A stretch of 64,000 nucleotides of DNA from Erysipelotrichaceae bacterium (GTDB lineage Bacteria > Bacillota_I > Bacilli_A > Erysipelotrichales > Erysipelotrichaceae): positions 1 through 64,000 of the forward strand of contig JAFWGU010000004.1 of the NCBI GenBank assembly GCA_017512285.1, in the 5' to 3' direction. Of this stretch, positions 1-7,206 are shown in pieces. Positions within the stretch are counted from its first letter, which is position 1, and the number at the start of each line of letters is the position of its first letter. Position numbers and translations under genes: made by a program. The notes below the pieces were generated by a model. That model saw nothing but the letters and a program-made list of their open reading frames with translations. It was not told the DNA's origin and did no database searches.

Positions 1-2
1 AC

Positions 3-101
3 CTTTTCAGAGTGAAAGGTAATGTTGACAAATGGCCAAAGATGGAAAGAATTTTGCGCCATCTTGTGCTAAATGAAGGAAAATACAAGCGAAACTACTA
101 G
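3..101 (+). CDS. C-terminal end of an unidentified protein (partial)
   Basis: An open frame enters from the left edge and ends at TAG 99-101, giving the last 32 residues of a protein that ends KYKRNY. The tail is basic and probably helical. It is too short to assign to a family. The next gene starts 50 bases later on the same strand with what looks like its own promoter, so the two need not share a transcript. That it is the end of a real gene is inferred only from the open frame and strand agreement. Confidence 0.45.
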   Translation, partial: LFRVKGNVDKWPKMERILRHLVLNEGKYKRNY

Positions 102-139
102 AAAAACACATCTTTTACCAACAGAATTGTTTACTGTTA

Positions 140-154
140 GATAATGTTAATATG
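140..154 (+). promoter_or_regulatory. -10 box six bases before ATG of RluA-like gene (probable leaderless start)
   Basis: GATAAT at 140-145 is followed by exactly six bases and then ATG at 152. No Shine-Dalgarno sequence is visible. With normal spacing, transcription would start at or next to the A of the ATG. No good -35 box is seen, so this is the weakest of the five cases in the window. Confidence 0.4.
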
Positions 155-775
155 ATTGAAATTATTGAAAGAACAGAAGATTACGTTGTCTGCATCAAGC
201 CGATCGGCATCTCAAGCCAGGATGACGGAATGGGAAAGCTCCTCTCTCAGCAGTTAGGCTGCCGGGTTTTCTGCGTTCACAGGCTGGATACGGCCGTAAG
301 CGGTCTGATGGTATACGCTCTTAGCGGCAGATCTGCAAATGCTCTTTCTGCCTCTCTTGGCAACAAGGAATACCTGGCCGTCGTAGAGAACACGGAGCTG
401 GCTGAAAGTGGAATATTTGAAGATCTGCTGTTCCATGACAGCCGTTCCAACAAGACCTATCCGGTAAAGAGAATGCGCAAGGGAGTCAGGAAAGCCAGGC
501 TGAGTTACGAAAAGCTGGAATCAGCAGATGGTCTTTCACTTTTAAAGGTCATGCTGGATACCGGCAGGACCCACCAGATAAGAGTACAGTTTGCCACCAG
601 GAAAATGCCCTTACTGGGAGACGGCAAGTACGGCAGCAGGCATAACGGCAACATCGCCCTGTATTCCTGCCATCTGTCCTTCAGGGATCCGTCAACGAAT
701 GAAACAAGAGAATTCACCAGCTGGCCAAACGGGCAGCCCTGGGAAAGATTCTCGGTAATAAGGGGAAACAGATGA
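152..775 (+). CDS. RluA-family RNA pseudouridine synthase
   Basis: This 207-residue protein is predicted to convert a uridine in rRNA or tRNA to pseudouridine. The family motif HRLDTAVSG is at residues 43-51, with Asp46 as the expected catalytic aspartate, and GRTHQIRVQ lies near residue 138. It is shorter than RluA/RluC/RluD enzymes of about 220-320 residues and has no N-terminal S4 domain, so it resembles the short stand-alone RluA-like group. The target site cannot be read from sequence. The ATG at 152 has no Shine-Dalgarno sequence but sits six bases after a -10-like box. The stop is followed at once by a terminator-like hairpin that also carries the ribosome binding site of the next gene. 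Family assignment is firm; substrate is unknown. Confidence 0.88.
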   Translation: MIEIIERTEDYVVCIKPIGISSQDDGMGKLLSQQLGCRVFCVHRLDTAVSGLMVYALSGRSANALSASLGNKEYLAVVENTELAESGIFEDLLFHDSRSNKTYPVKRMRKGVRKARLSYEKLESADGLSLLKVMLDTGRTHQIRVQFATRKMPLLGDGKYGSRHNGNIALYSCHLSFRDPSTNETREFTSWPNGQPWERFSVIRGNR

Positions 776-776
776 T

Positions 777-806
777 CCTCTCTAATGTTTGTTAGGAGGG
801 TTTTTT
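777..806 (+). terminator. Terminator-like hairpin containing the next gene's ribosome binding site
   Basis: CCTCTCTAA at 777-785 pairs with TTAGGAGGG at 792-800 (one mismatch, two G-U pairs), followed by six T at 801-806. The 3' arm is also a strong Shine-Dalgarno sequence seven bases before the ATG at 808, so folding would both favour termination and hide the ribosome binding site. Confidence 0.5.
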
Positions 807-807
807 A

Positions 808-1137
808 ATGATCAGAGGCATATTGGTTAAGCCTGAGCAGCAGCCTCAGGTAATAGAGTTTTCAAACGGCTACAAGGAACTGCAGAAACTGGTTGAGGGA
901 ATATTTGAGATGCCCAGCATCTTCCCGGATGTTGACGTGGTGATAAATGAGGAAGGAAAGTTCAACGGTTCCCTGCCCAACCGGTATCTGTTCTATAATG
1001 GACAGCTGGTAGACATCATCTTCGGAAACATGCTCATCGTTGATTCTGACAGTGAAGGAAACACGGTATCCCTGTCAGCTGATAAGATATCAAAGTATCT
1101 CAGAATTTTAAGCAACAGGAACATTTACCTGTCCTAG
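808..1137 (+). CDS. DUF3846 domain protein
   Basis: This 109-residue protein starts MIRGILVKPEQQP and matches the layout of DUF3846: a short N-terminal strand ending in a KPxxxP-like segment, a helix (LQKLVEGIF), then acidic strands with YLFYNG and a GNMLIV segment. The family has no established function and is common in plasmid- and phage-associated genes of Bacillota, but nothing mobile is visible around this copy. The start is well supported by AGGAGGG at 794-800, seven bases upstream, although that site lies inside a possible terminator stem. The next gene begins about 30 bases after the stop. Confidence 0.65.
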   Translation: MIRGILVKPEQQPQVIEFSNGYKELQKLVEGIFEMPSIFPDVDVVINEEGKFNGSLPNRYLFYNGQLVDIIFGNMLIVDSDSEGNTVSLSADKISKYLRILSNRNIYLS

Positions 1138-1156
1138 ATTGATCAGTCATTCATGT

Positions 1157-1171
1157 TATAATCAATGTATG
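1157..1171 (+). promoter_or_regulatory. Extended -10 promoter with leaderless ATG (radical SAM gene)
   Basis: TG-T-TATAAT (hexamer 1157-1162) is followed by six bases and ATG at 1169. There is no Shine-Dalgarno sequence and no convincing -35 box. The geometry predicts transcription starting on the initiation codon. Confidence 0.55.
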
Positions 1172-2116
1172 AAGAACCCATACCCTTACACAGAGGATAA
1201 CAAGCGTTATCAGACCTGGAATTACTACACCAAGACGACATATGGCAGACGCCTTTACAAGGTGCCTCTGGAAGCCGGTTTTACCTGCCCAAACCGTGAC
1301 GGTACCAGGGCATATGGCGGCTGTGTTTTCTGTGCGGGCGGATCAAACAGCTTTCCTGACATTTCATCAGCTGACATCTACCAGCAGTATCAGCAGAGAA
1401 AACAGATATTCTTAAGAAAATGGCCTGAGGGACTGCCTATGGCCTATTTCCAGTCCTATTCAAACACCTATGCACCGCTAAACAGACTTAAGGAATTATA
1501 TCAGCCGTTCATTGACGATGAAGATGTATTCGGACTGGTAATATCTACCAGAAGCGACTGTCTGGATAATGAGGTAATATCATATCTTAAGGAAATTGCA
1601 GAGAAAAAAGAAGTATGGCTGGAGCTGGGATTGCAGAGCATCCATGATAGTACGCTGAAGGAAATGAACAGAGGACATGACTATACCAGTTTCCTTGACT
1701 GTATTGAACGTCTTAAGGGTTCAGGGTTGAAGACAAGCGTACATCTGATCAATGGCTGGCCGACGGAGACAGAAGAAATGATGCTGGAAACTGCCAGAGA
1801 GATTGGAAAGCTGGATGTAACAGCCGTGAAGATCCACATGCTGCACGTGCTTAAGGGAACCGCACTTGGAGAAAGATATCAGAGGGAACCTTTCCCCCTT
1901 CTTACCAAGCAGCAGTATGTTGAAATAACAGCCCGGCAGTTACTGTACCTGAGACCTGACACGGTTATCGAAAGGATCACCGGTGACGGTCTGGCAGATC
2001 AGCTGCTGGCACCGGACTGGACTGTAAAGAAGATCAGCGTCATAAACGACATAGACAAGATCATGGCCAGAAACGACTGGTATCAGGGAATGTTATATGA
2101 AAAGGATCAGCATTAA
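1169..2116 (+). CDS. Radical SAM protein of the YhcC (TIGR01212) family
   Basis: This is a 315-residue radical SAM protein. Cys40, Cys52 and Cys55 in TCPNRDGT...GGCVFC fit the 4Fe-4S ligand pattern of the YhcC/TIGR01212 family, which is widespread in Bacillota and of unknown reaction. The segment AYFQSYSNTYAP, about 40 residues later, is also typical. A TTG 30 bases upstream in frame could extend the protein, but it has no ribosome binding site and would add ten atypical residues, so I use the ATG at 1169. That ATG lacks a Shine-Dalgarno sequence and sits six bases after a TATAAT box. The gene meets the acetyltransferase gene head-on, with the two ends overlapping by four bases. Confidence 0.85.
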   Translation: MKNPYPYTEDNKRYQTWNYYTKTTYGRRLYKVPLEAGFTCPNRDGTRAYGGCVFCAGGSNSFPDISSADIYQQYQQRKQIFLRKWPEGLPMAYFQSYSNTYAPLNRLKELYQPFIDDEDVFGLVISTRSDCLDNEVISYLKEIAEKKEVWLELGLQSIHDSTLKEMNRGHDYTSFLDCIERLKGSGLKTSVHLINGWPTETEEMMLETAREIGKLDVTAVKIHMLHVLKGTALGERYQREPFPLLTKQQYVEITARQLLYLRPDTVIERITGDGLADQLLAPDWTVKKISVINDIDKIMARNDWYQGMLYEKDQH

Positions 2117-2649
2117 CAGCTGATCTTTTTTAGGTCATATTCAAACATGTATACTTCCACATCCCCGAGATCTTCATAATGGACGATGCTTCTGCCGGAA
2201 GTTTCAAAGCCAAACTTTTCGTAGAACTTCACAGCCGGAAGGTTGTCTCCCAGGGCATCAAGATGGCAGACTTCCAGTCCCATCATTCTCATCTGTGTTA
2301 ACAGATATATCAGAAATTCTCCTGACGTTCCCTTCCCTCGGTAATTGGAGCTGACCGCCAGCAGATGTATTATTCCTATCTTCCGATCATCCGTCTGGTG
2401 TTTCCACTTATGTTCAGCATATATGGGGTCCTCACCGATTGAGATCACGGCTGCGCAGGCTATCTCATTATCCTCAAAGCCAATATGTATTCTGCCGTTT
2501 TCAAGATCTTCCTCAAGTTCTTCATAGGTTGGATATACTCCAACCTCCCAGTAAGGTGTGTATCTGGCCCCGCTTAACTGGCGGCAGATGTCTTCATAAA
2601 AGGAAATTACTGCGTTCTTTTCGCTGATCTGAGCCTTTCTTGCCAGCAT
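2113..2649 (-). CDS. GNAT-family N-acetyltransferase
   Basis: This 178-residue protein has the GNAT fold signature: strand segments IHLLAVSSNYRGKGTSGEFL (acetyl-CoA loop, RGKGTS playing the R/Q-x-x-G-x-G/A role) and HLDALGDNLPAVKFYEKFGF near the C terminus, where xxAxxFYxxxGF is characteristic. It should transfer an acetyl group from acetyl-CoA to an amine; the substrate is unknown. Upstream GTG (2658) and ATG (2655) codons are in frame, but GGAGG at 2658-2662 overlaps or abuts them, while ATG 2649 is eight bases downstream of it, so 2649 is the likely start. It is divergent from the SSB gene. Confidence 0.8.
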   Translation of the reverse strand: MLARKAQISEKNAVISFYEDICRQLSGARYTPYWEVGVYPTYEELEEDLENGRIHIGFEDNEIACAAVISIGEDPIYAEHKWKHQTDDRKIGIIHLLAVSSNYRGKGTSGEFLIYLLTQMRMMGLEVCHLDALGDNLPAVKFYEKFGFETSGRSIVHYEDLGDVEVYMFEYDLKKISC

Positions 2650-2743
2650 GTCCATCACCTCCGTTTTTTACATATGTTATTCCATCAGCGATGTTTTAGG
2701 AAGAACTTTGCTTCAGAAATATAGTTACTCAGGAGGCATACAT

Positions 2744-3028
2744 ATGAATCAGGTATTGCTGATGGGCAGACTTGCCGAACAGTTCAGAACAGACGAAAGC
2801 GGCTTGAGGACCGTAATGAAACTGGAAATCGTCCGCGACGATGACAACAGCGTCAACAGTGAAGCATGCATCATCCCCGTCATGCTGTGGCGCGGTCTTG
2901 GTGACATACTTCAGGAGAAAAGCCAGGTCGGCGACGTCTTTGCCGTCAAGGGATCAATAAGCGTCACTAACGACAGACTGATGATCATTGCGGAACGGGT
3001 AAGTACCATTAAGGAAAATAAGGCTTGA
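2744..3028 (+). CDS. Short single-stranded DNA-binding (SSB-like) protein
   Basis: This 94-residue protein has the SSB OB-fold layout: MNQVLLMGRLAEQ at the N terminus (like MNxVxLxGRL), KLEIVRDDD, IPVMLWRGLGDIL, and GDVFAVKGSISV. It lacks the acidic C-terminal tail (DDDLPF type) that replicative SSBs use to recruit partners and is shorter than SsbA or SsbB. It may serve a specialised role such as protection of incoming DNA, given comEA, comEC and dprA elsewhere in the window (inference). AGGAGG at 2731-2736, seven bases before ATG 2744, fixes the start; longer upstream reading is not supported. The stop codon lies inside the terminator hairpin shared with the next gene. Confidence 0.75.
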   Translation: MNQVLLMGRLAEQFRTDESGLRTVMKLEIVRDDDNSVNSEACIIPVMLWRGLGDILQEKSQVGDVFAVKGSISVTNDRLMIIAERVSTIKENKA

Positions 3029-3043
3029 TCATCAAGCCTTATT
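3017..3043. terminator. Bidirectional terminator between SSB-like gene and aldose-epimerase-like gene
   Basis: The inverted repeat AATAAGGCTTGAT / ATCAAGCCTTATT carries A and T tracts on both sides, so it can act for both converging genes. It overlaps the SSB stop codon. Confidence 0.7.
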
Positions 3044-3878
3044 TAACTAATTCAAAGTAATACTGACACTTGAACTCTTCACCCGGAGGTAAGAGATCAT
3101 TCAGTTTGTCATCTCTGAAGAATGCCTTCTTCTTAAGATCAGAATCTGGGAACCACGGTTCAATGCACATGAATGGCGTGGTATCCGTCTTGCGCCAGAA
3201 TCCCAGAGTAGCGAATCCTTCGTTACCTACTCTGATGGTATGTCTGCCGTCAGTCAGCTGTGACCATCTGGATTTCAGCTGGTGATCATCATAGAAGAAT
3301 GAACCGCTGACCAGATTGTGTTCCAGATCAAATGAATCTCCTTCTGTAAGATCCTTCTCCTTATGATGCAGGTCTTCATGCACTTCAAACTCAATGCGGA
3401 AATCCTCATATCTGCCGTCTTCTGTCAATGGACAGTTGAAGGCCGGATGGAATCCCAATGAGAATGGCAGATCACATTCATCAAGATTGCAGATCGTGTA
3501 ACTGTTGATGATCTTGTATCCTTCCAGACGGTAGTTGACCGTAATTCTGAATCTGAACGGGTATACCTTCATTGTTTCCTCGTTATATGTCAGGCTTAGA
3601 GTTGCTCTATCCTCCTGAATGTCATCAAATTCGAAAACTGCTCTTCTGGCAAAACCGTGCTGACCGAGTTCATAGGTCTTTCCGTTGTACTCGTAATGAC
3701 CACCCTTTAATGGCCCTGTATACGGGAAAAGGATCGGATTGCAGTTGGTCCAGTATGCCGGATCACGGCTCCATATGGTTTCAATGCCGTTGTCCTTGCG
3801 CTTGAAGCTGATTACTTCTGCACCCTGCTGTGACACGACTGCCTCAACAAATTCATTCTGTATTCTGACTTCCTTCAT
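3039..3878 (-). CDS. Aldose 1-epimerase family protein (LacX-like)
   Basis: This 279-residue protein is a galactose-mutarotase-like sandwich protein. Supporting segments are the N-terminal QGAEVISFKRKDNG, then NPILFPYTGPLKGG, the conserved GQHGFARR (family GxHGFAR), and SLGFHPAFNCPL in the middle, where the histidine is the usual general acid. The C terminus has CIEPWFPDSD, matching the glutamate base region. It probably interconverts sugar anomers or acts on hexose-6-phosphates, as in the YMR099C/LacX branch; the substrate is not determined. AGGAG lies upstream of ATG 3878. It follows coaX on the same strand by ten bases and is probably co-transcribed. Confidence 0.85.
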   Translation of the reverse strand: MKEVRIQNEFVEAVVSQQGAEVISFKRKDNGIETIWSRDPAYWTNCNPILFPYTGPLKGGHYEYNGKTYELGQHGFARRAVFEFDDIQEDRATLSLTYNEETMKVYPFRFRITVNYRLEGYKIINSYTICNLDECDLPFSLGFHPAFNCPLTEDGRYEDFRIEFEVHEDLHHKEKDLTEGDSFDLEHNLVSGSFFYDDHQLKSRWSQLTDGRHTIRVGNEGFATLGFWRKTDTTPFMCIEPWFPDSDLKKKAFFRDDKLNDLLPPGEEFKCQYYFELVK

Positions 3879-3888
3879 GGTGTTACTC

Positions 3889-4653
3889 CTATCTGTTCTT
3901 ATCGTATATGATCTTAAGACCCTTCAGCATGAGTTCATTGCAGAGGGTCACCTCTGTTTCACAGTATGGAACGATGAGCTTTGCCAGTCCGCCGGTGGCA
4001 ATGACCTTGGTATCGTAACCCAGTTCCTTCTTCATTCTGGCAATCATGCCATCCAGCAATGATGCCTGTCCGTATACGATTCCGCTCTGCATTGCCTCAA
4101 CGGTCTGTGAGTTTATGACCTTCTTAGGAGCCTCTATGCTGATGTTAGGCAGCTGAGAGGTATTGGATGCCAGAGCGTTTATTGATAATACTACACCCGG
4201 TATGACAGCCCCGCCGAGGAACTGTCCGTCCTTATCAACAGCTATAACCGTTGTTGCCGTACCCATGTCGATTACCAGCAAAGGTGCGCCAAGCATTTCG
4301 ACACCGGCAACTGCTCCGACGATAAGATCGGCGCCGATGGCCTTTGAATCTTCCACTTTTAATTTCAGTCCGGTCTTAACGCCAGGTCCGACGACAAGAG
4401 CCGTCTTTCCAGTAACTGACTTGACTGCTTCCCTGACTATGTGGGTCAGCGGTGGAACTACTGATGAAAGAACAGCACCGTCAATGTTTGAAACGTCAAT
4501 TCCATTGAGTTCAAAGATTGTGTGCAGCAGTACTGCATACTCCGTTGAAGTCTTTTCCGTGTCAGTCTTAACTCTTTCTGAGAGAACGATCTCATCACCG
4601 TCAAGCAATCCAAATTCAATGTTGGTATTGCCCATGTCGATAGCTAATAACAT
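3889..4653 (-). CDS. coaX: Type III pantothenate kinase
   Basis: This 254-residue enzyme phosphorylates pantothenate in the first step of coenzyme A synthesis. It shows the ASKHA-fold motifs of CoaX: AIDMGNTN (residues 4-11, phosphate 1), a GADLIVGAVAG segment with the conserved aspartate, and VIDMGTATT (phosphate 2). Its length matches the family. AGGAGG precedes ATG 4653. It follows a membrane S-component by eight bases, which suggests uptake and activation of pantothenate in one operon. Type III kinases are not feedback-inhibited by CoA (family knowledge). Confidence 0.95.
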   Translation of the reverse strand: MLLAIDMGNTNIEFGLLDGDEIVLSERVKTDTEKTSTEYAVLLHTIFELNGIDVSNIDGAVLSSVVPPLTHIVREAVKSVTGKTALVVGPGVKTGLKLKVEDSKAIGADLIVGAVAGVEMLGAPLLVIDMGTATTVIAVDKDGQFLGGAVIPGVVLSINALASNTSQLPNISIEAPKKVINSQTVEAMQSGIVYGQASLLDGMIARMKKELGYDTKVIATGGLAKLIVPYCETEVTLCNELMLKGLKIIYDKNR

Positions 4654-4661
4654 GTTTCCTC

Positions 4662-5246
4662 CTAGGCTACAGCCTTGATGATCCTGGTAACTACCGGTAC
4701 CAGTACGACATTGATTCCCAGTTCAACCAGGAAGTTCAGGCCTATGATGCCGACAAGTACGAACTGTGCGGCATTTTCAAAACCAATTGATGCTCCTACT
4801 TCTTCAGCCAATGGGCCGAATACTGTTAGCAGGATTATTGAAAAGATACCTGTATTCATTACCGGAGCCAACACGCTGCTGACAGCAGTTGCCAGTAATT
4901 CATTCTTGTCCTTAAGTGCATTATACACTAAACCCGGAACAAATCCTGCCATGGCGCCCTTGAAAAGACAGGTAAATACCGTTACTACAGGATGCTGTGT
5001 CAGCATCATCGTACTGAATGTTTCTGCTCCTGACAATACGGCAGCAACTACTATGACACCGAATACCAGGCCCAATACGGTTCCGGCTAAAGGGCCGTAT
5101 AGAATGGCACCGATAATGATCGGTATCAATGAAAAAGTCGGTGTAAACTGCCCAATCTTGATTCCGCTGGCCACCGTCTGCAATACGACGATAATGGCTG
5201 CCAGCAAGGCTACACCAACATACTTTCTTGTTCTTGAATTTCTCAT
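4662..5246 (-). CDS. ECF transporter substrate-binding S-component, probably for pantothenate
   Basis: This 194-residue hydrophobic protein has five to six predicted membrane segments: VALLAAIIVVLQTVA, FSLIPIIIGAILYGPLAG, VLGLVFGVIVVAAVL, a central VFTCLFKGAMAGFVPG, and IIGLNFLVELGINVVLV. The arrangement, including the YGPLAGxxxGxxxG turn, is typical of ECF S-components (ECF_trnsprt family). S-components bind the vitamin and share an EcfA-EcfT energising module encoded elsewhere. Its position directly before coaX makes pantothenate the best guess (PanT-like), an inference from context. GGAGG lies upstream of ATG 5246. The operon diverges from thyA. Confidence 0.82.
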   Translation of the reverse strand: MRNSRTRKYVGVALLAAIIVVLQTVASGIKIGQFTPTFSLIPIIIGAILYGPLAGTVLGLVFGVIVVAAVLSGAETFSTMMLTQHPVVTVFTCLFKGAMAGFVPGLVYNALKDKNELLATAVSSVLAPVMNTGIFSIILLTVFGPLAEEVGASIGFENAAQFVLVGIIGLNFLVELGINVVLVPVVTRIIKAVA

Positions 5247-5331
5247 AAAAATATACCTCCGCTTTCATTCCCGTAGTACGTTCTTCGCGCCTCTTATAGG
5301 GATATGAATACCGTCAAAATAATATATGATT

Positions 5332-5360
5332 TTGTAAAAAAAAGCAATCTGTGATAGAGT
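5332..5360 (+). promoter_or_regulatory. Probable sigma-A promoter of thyA
   Basis: TTGTAA at 5332-5337 and TAGAGT at 5355-5360 are separated by 17 bases, with a TG dinucleotide in the extended -10 position. The thyA ATG is 33 bases downstream and is preceded by AAGGGAGA. Confidence 0.5.
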
Positions 5361-5392
5361 AATGTTAACAGTTTAAAAGGGAGAAAAACACA

Positions 5393-6241
5393 ATGAGCAA
5401 GGCGGATAAACTATTCAAGCAGATGTGCCGCGACATATTGGAAAACGGCACGGATACAAGTGATGGAAATGTCAGGCCGATTTGGACAGACACAAACGAA
5501 AAGGCCTATACGATAAAGAAGTTCGGTGTAGTAAACAGGTATGACCTCAGAGAGGAATTCCCTGCACTGACGCTCAGAAAGACGGCACTTAAGAGCGCAA
5601 TGGATGAGGTATTATGGATCTACCAGCGCAAGAGCAACAACATTCATGATCTGAAACCTCACATCTGGGACGAATGGGCTGATGAAGAAGGCTCAATCGG
5701 TACCTGTTACGGTTATGTCATCGGTCAGAAGGATTCCCGTAACGGCAACGTCATGGACCAGATGGACTTCGTGCTCAATGAAATAAAGAAGAATCCCTAC
5801 TCCAGAAGGATCATCACCAACATGTTCATCCCGCAGTATCTGGATGGCGGACATCTGGAACCGTGTGCCTACAGCATGACCTATAACGTCACCAAGGACA
5901 AGGATGGCAACAAGGTCCTGAACGCCGTACTCAACCAGCGTTCACAGGACATCCTGGCAGCCAATAACTGGAATGTCGTCCAGTATTCCCTGCTGCTGAT
6001 GATGGTAGCTCAGGTATCCGGAATGATAGCCGGTGAACTGATCCATGTTATCGCTGACGCTCACATCTATGACCGTCACGTTGAGATAATCAAGGAGCTG
6101 ATCAAGCGTGATGAATACCCGGCACCAAAGGTATGGCTGAACCCGAACATAAAGAACTTCTACGATTTCACCACTGACGATCTCCATGTTGAAGATTACC
6201 AGGCCGGTGAGCAGATCAGAAACATTCCTATAGCAGTATAA
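5393..6241 (+). CDS. thyA: Thymidylate synthase
   Basis: This 282-residue enzyme methylates dUMP to dTMP using methylene-tetrahydrofolate. The nucleophile is Cys158 in LEPCAYS; SRR (residues 137-139) supplies the phosphate-binding arginines; QRSQDIL follows at about 182-188; and HIYDRHVE near the C terminus corresponds to the H-x-Y dUMP contacts. The Cys is followed by Ala rather than the His of the common PPCH motif, a variant I believe occurs in several Bacillota ThyA branches. No dihydrofolate reductase gene lies next to it. AAAGGGAGA precedes ATG 5393, and a strong terminator follows the stop. Confidence 0.93.
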   Translation: MSKADKLFKQMCRDILENGTDTSDGNVRPIWTDTNEKAYTIKKFGVVNRYDLREEFPALTLRKTALKSAMDEVLWIYQRKSNNIHDLKPHIWDEWADEEGSIGTCYGYVIGQKDSRNGNVMDQMDFVLNEIKKNPYSRRIITNMFIPQYLDGGHLEPCAYSMTYNVTKDKDGNKVLNAVLNQRSQDILAANNWNVVQYSLLLMMVAQVSGMIAGELIHVIADAHIYDRHVEIIKELIKRDEYPAPKVWLNPNIKNFYDFTTDDLHVEDYQAGEQIRNIPIAV

Positions 6242-6266
6242 AAGCAGATTCAATAATCTGCTTTTT
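6241..6266 (+). terminator. thyA terminator
   Basis: AAAGCAGATT and AATCTGCTTT form a ten-base stem followed by T5, directly after the thyA stop. Confidence 0.85.
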
Positions 6267-6276
6267 ATCTGAACAA

Positions 6277-6304
6277 AAAAAACCAGAGCTCACGCTCTGG
6301 TTTT
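6277..6304 (-). terminator. rpsB-tsf terminator
   Basis: AAAACCAGAGC (6279-6289) pairs with GCTCTGGTTTT (6294-6304). The T tract lies on the minus strand, just past the tsf stop. Confidence 0.85.
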
Positions 6305-6315
6305 CAACATAGATT

Positions 6316-7206
6316 CTAGAGATCTGCGATTGCAGCTGCAACTTCTTCTGCCCAGTTGTCAACTTTCTTTTCGATACCTTCGCCTGTAGCGTAACGTACG
6401 AATCTTTCAACTATAGCGTTGTTGCTCTTTAAGAAAGCAGAAACCTTTGTCTGGCCGTCACGGAAGTAGATCTGGTCTACCAGGCATACTTCCTGTAAAG
6501 CCTTGGAAACACGTCCTTCAACCATCTTTTCAATGATTGAATCAGGCTTGCCGGCATTCTTTGGATCGTTCTTAGCCAGTTCAAGCTGAATTGATCTTTC
6601 GTGTTCAACTTCTGCCTGAGGCATGTGATCTCTGTCAACATAAGTTGGGTTCATGCTGGCTACCTGCATAGCAACATCCTTGGCAACTTCTGCTGATCCG
6701 CCATTGACTACTGCCAGTGCAGCGATCTTTCCACCCATGTGGATGTATGGTCCGAATACCTGGTCGTCTGTCTTCTCGATTACTTCGAATCTTCTTAATG
6801 TCATCTTTTCGCCTGTAGCGAATGAGATGGCTGCGAGAACTTCTGAAATTGGGCCTTCGGCTGTCGGTAAGCTCTGAGCTTCTTCAACAGTCTTGGCATT
6901 TCCGTTTAATAAGCCTTCAGCAACTACCTTGACTGCATGTAAGAAACGTTCGTTCTTGGCAGTAAAGTCAGTTTCAGAGTTGATTTCAGCGATGACTGCC
7001 TTGTTGCCGTCAACGATAACTGTTGATACGCCTTCTGCAGCGATTCTGCCGCTCTTGCTTCCAGCCTTGGCAATACCCTTCTGTCTTAACCAGTCAATAG
7101 CCTTTTCGATGTCCTGTTCGCTGGCTTCCAGAGCCTTTTTGCAGTCCATCATTCCAGCGCCGGTTCTCTGTCTTAATTCCTGAACTAATTCGATTAAACT
7201 ACTCAT
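6316..7206 (-). CDS. tsf: Elongation factor Ts
   Basis: This 296-residue guanine-nucleotide exchange factor recycles EF-Tu. The N-terminal UBA-like part has [21 protein letters not shown], and the [10 protein letters not shown] segment is the conserved EF-Tu contact region; two dimerisation-type subdomains follow. An upstream extension of the frame is rejected because GGAGG at 7213-7217 sits six bases before ATG 7206. The ATG lies inside the last codons of rpsB, so the two genes overlap by eight bases, suggesting translational coupling. The gene ends 12 bases before a strong terminator. Confidence 0.97.
   Translation of the reverse strand: MSSLIELVQELRQRTGAGMMDCKKALEASEQDIEKAIDWLRQKGIAKAGSKSGRIAAEGVSTVIVDGNKAVIAEINSETDFTAKNERFLHAVKVVAEGLLNGNAKTVEEAQSLPTAEGPISEVLAAISFATGEKMTLRRFEVIEKTDDQVFGPYIHMGGKIAALAVVNGGSAEVAKDVAMQVASMNPTYVDRDHMPQAEVEHERSIQLELAKNDPKNAGKPDSIIEKMVEGRVSKALQEVCLVDQIYFRDGQTKVSAFLKSNNAIVERFVRYATGEGIEKKVDNWAEEVAAAIADL

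Noticed and set aside
808-1137. DUF3846 gene as a sign of a plasmid or prophage
   Set aside because: Flanking genes are chromosomal housekeeping genes on both sides and no other mobile gene or repeat is present.
4675-5307. Plus-strand open frame of 210 codons opposite the ECF S-component gene
   Set aside because: Ser/Thr-rich composition typical of antisense reading of a membrane protein; no start signal.
5247-5331. Vitamin riboswitch before the ECF-coaX operon
   Set aside because: The leader is short and shows none of the conserved cores I know (TPP, FMN, cobalamin, folate); pantothenate riboswitches are not established.
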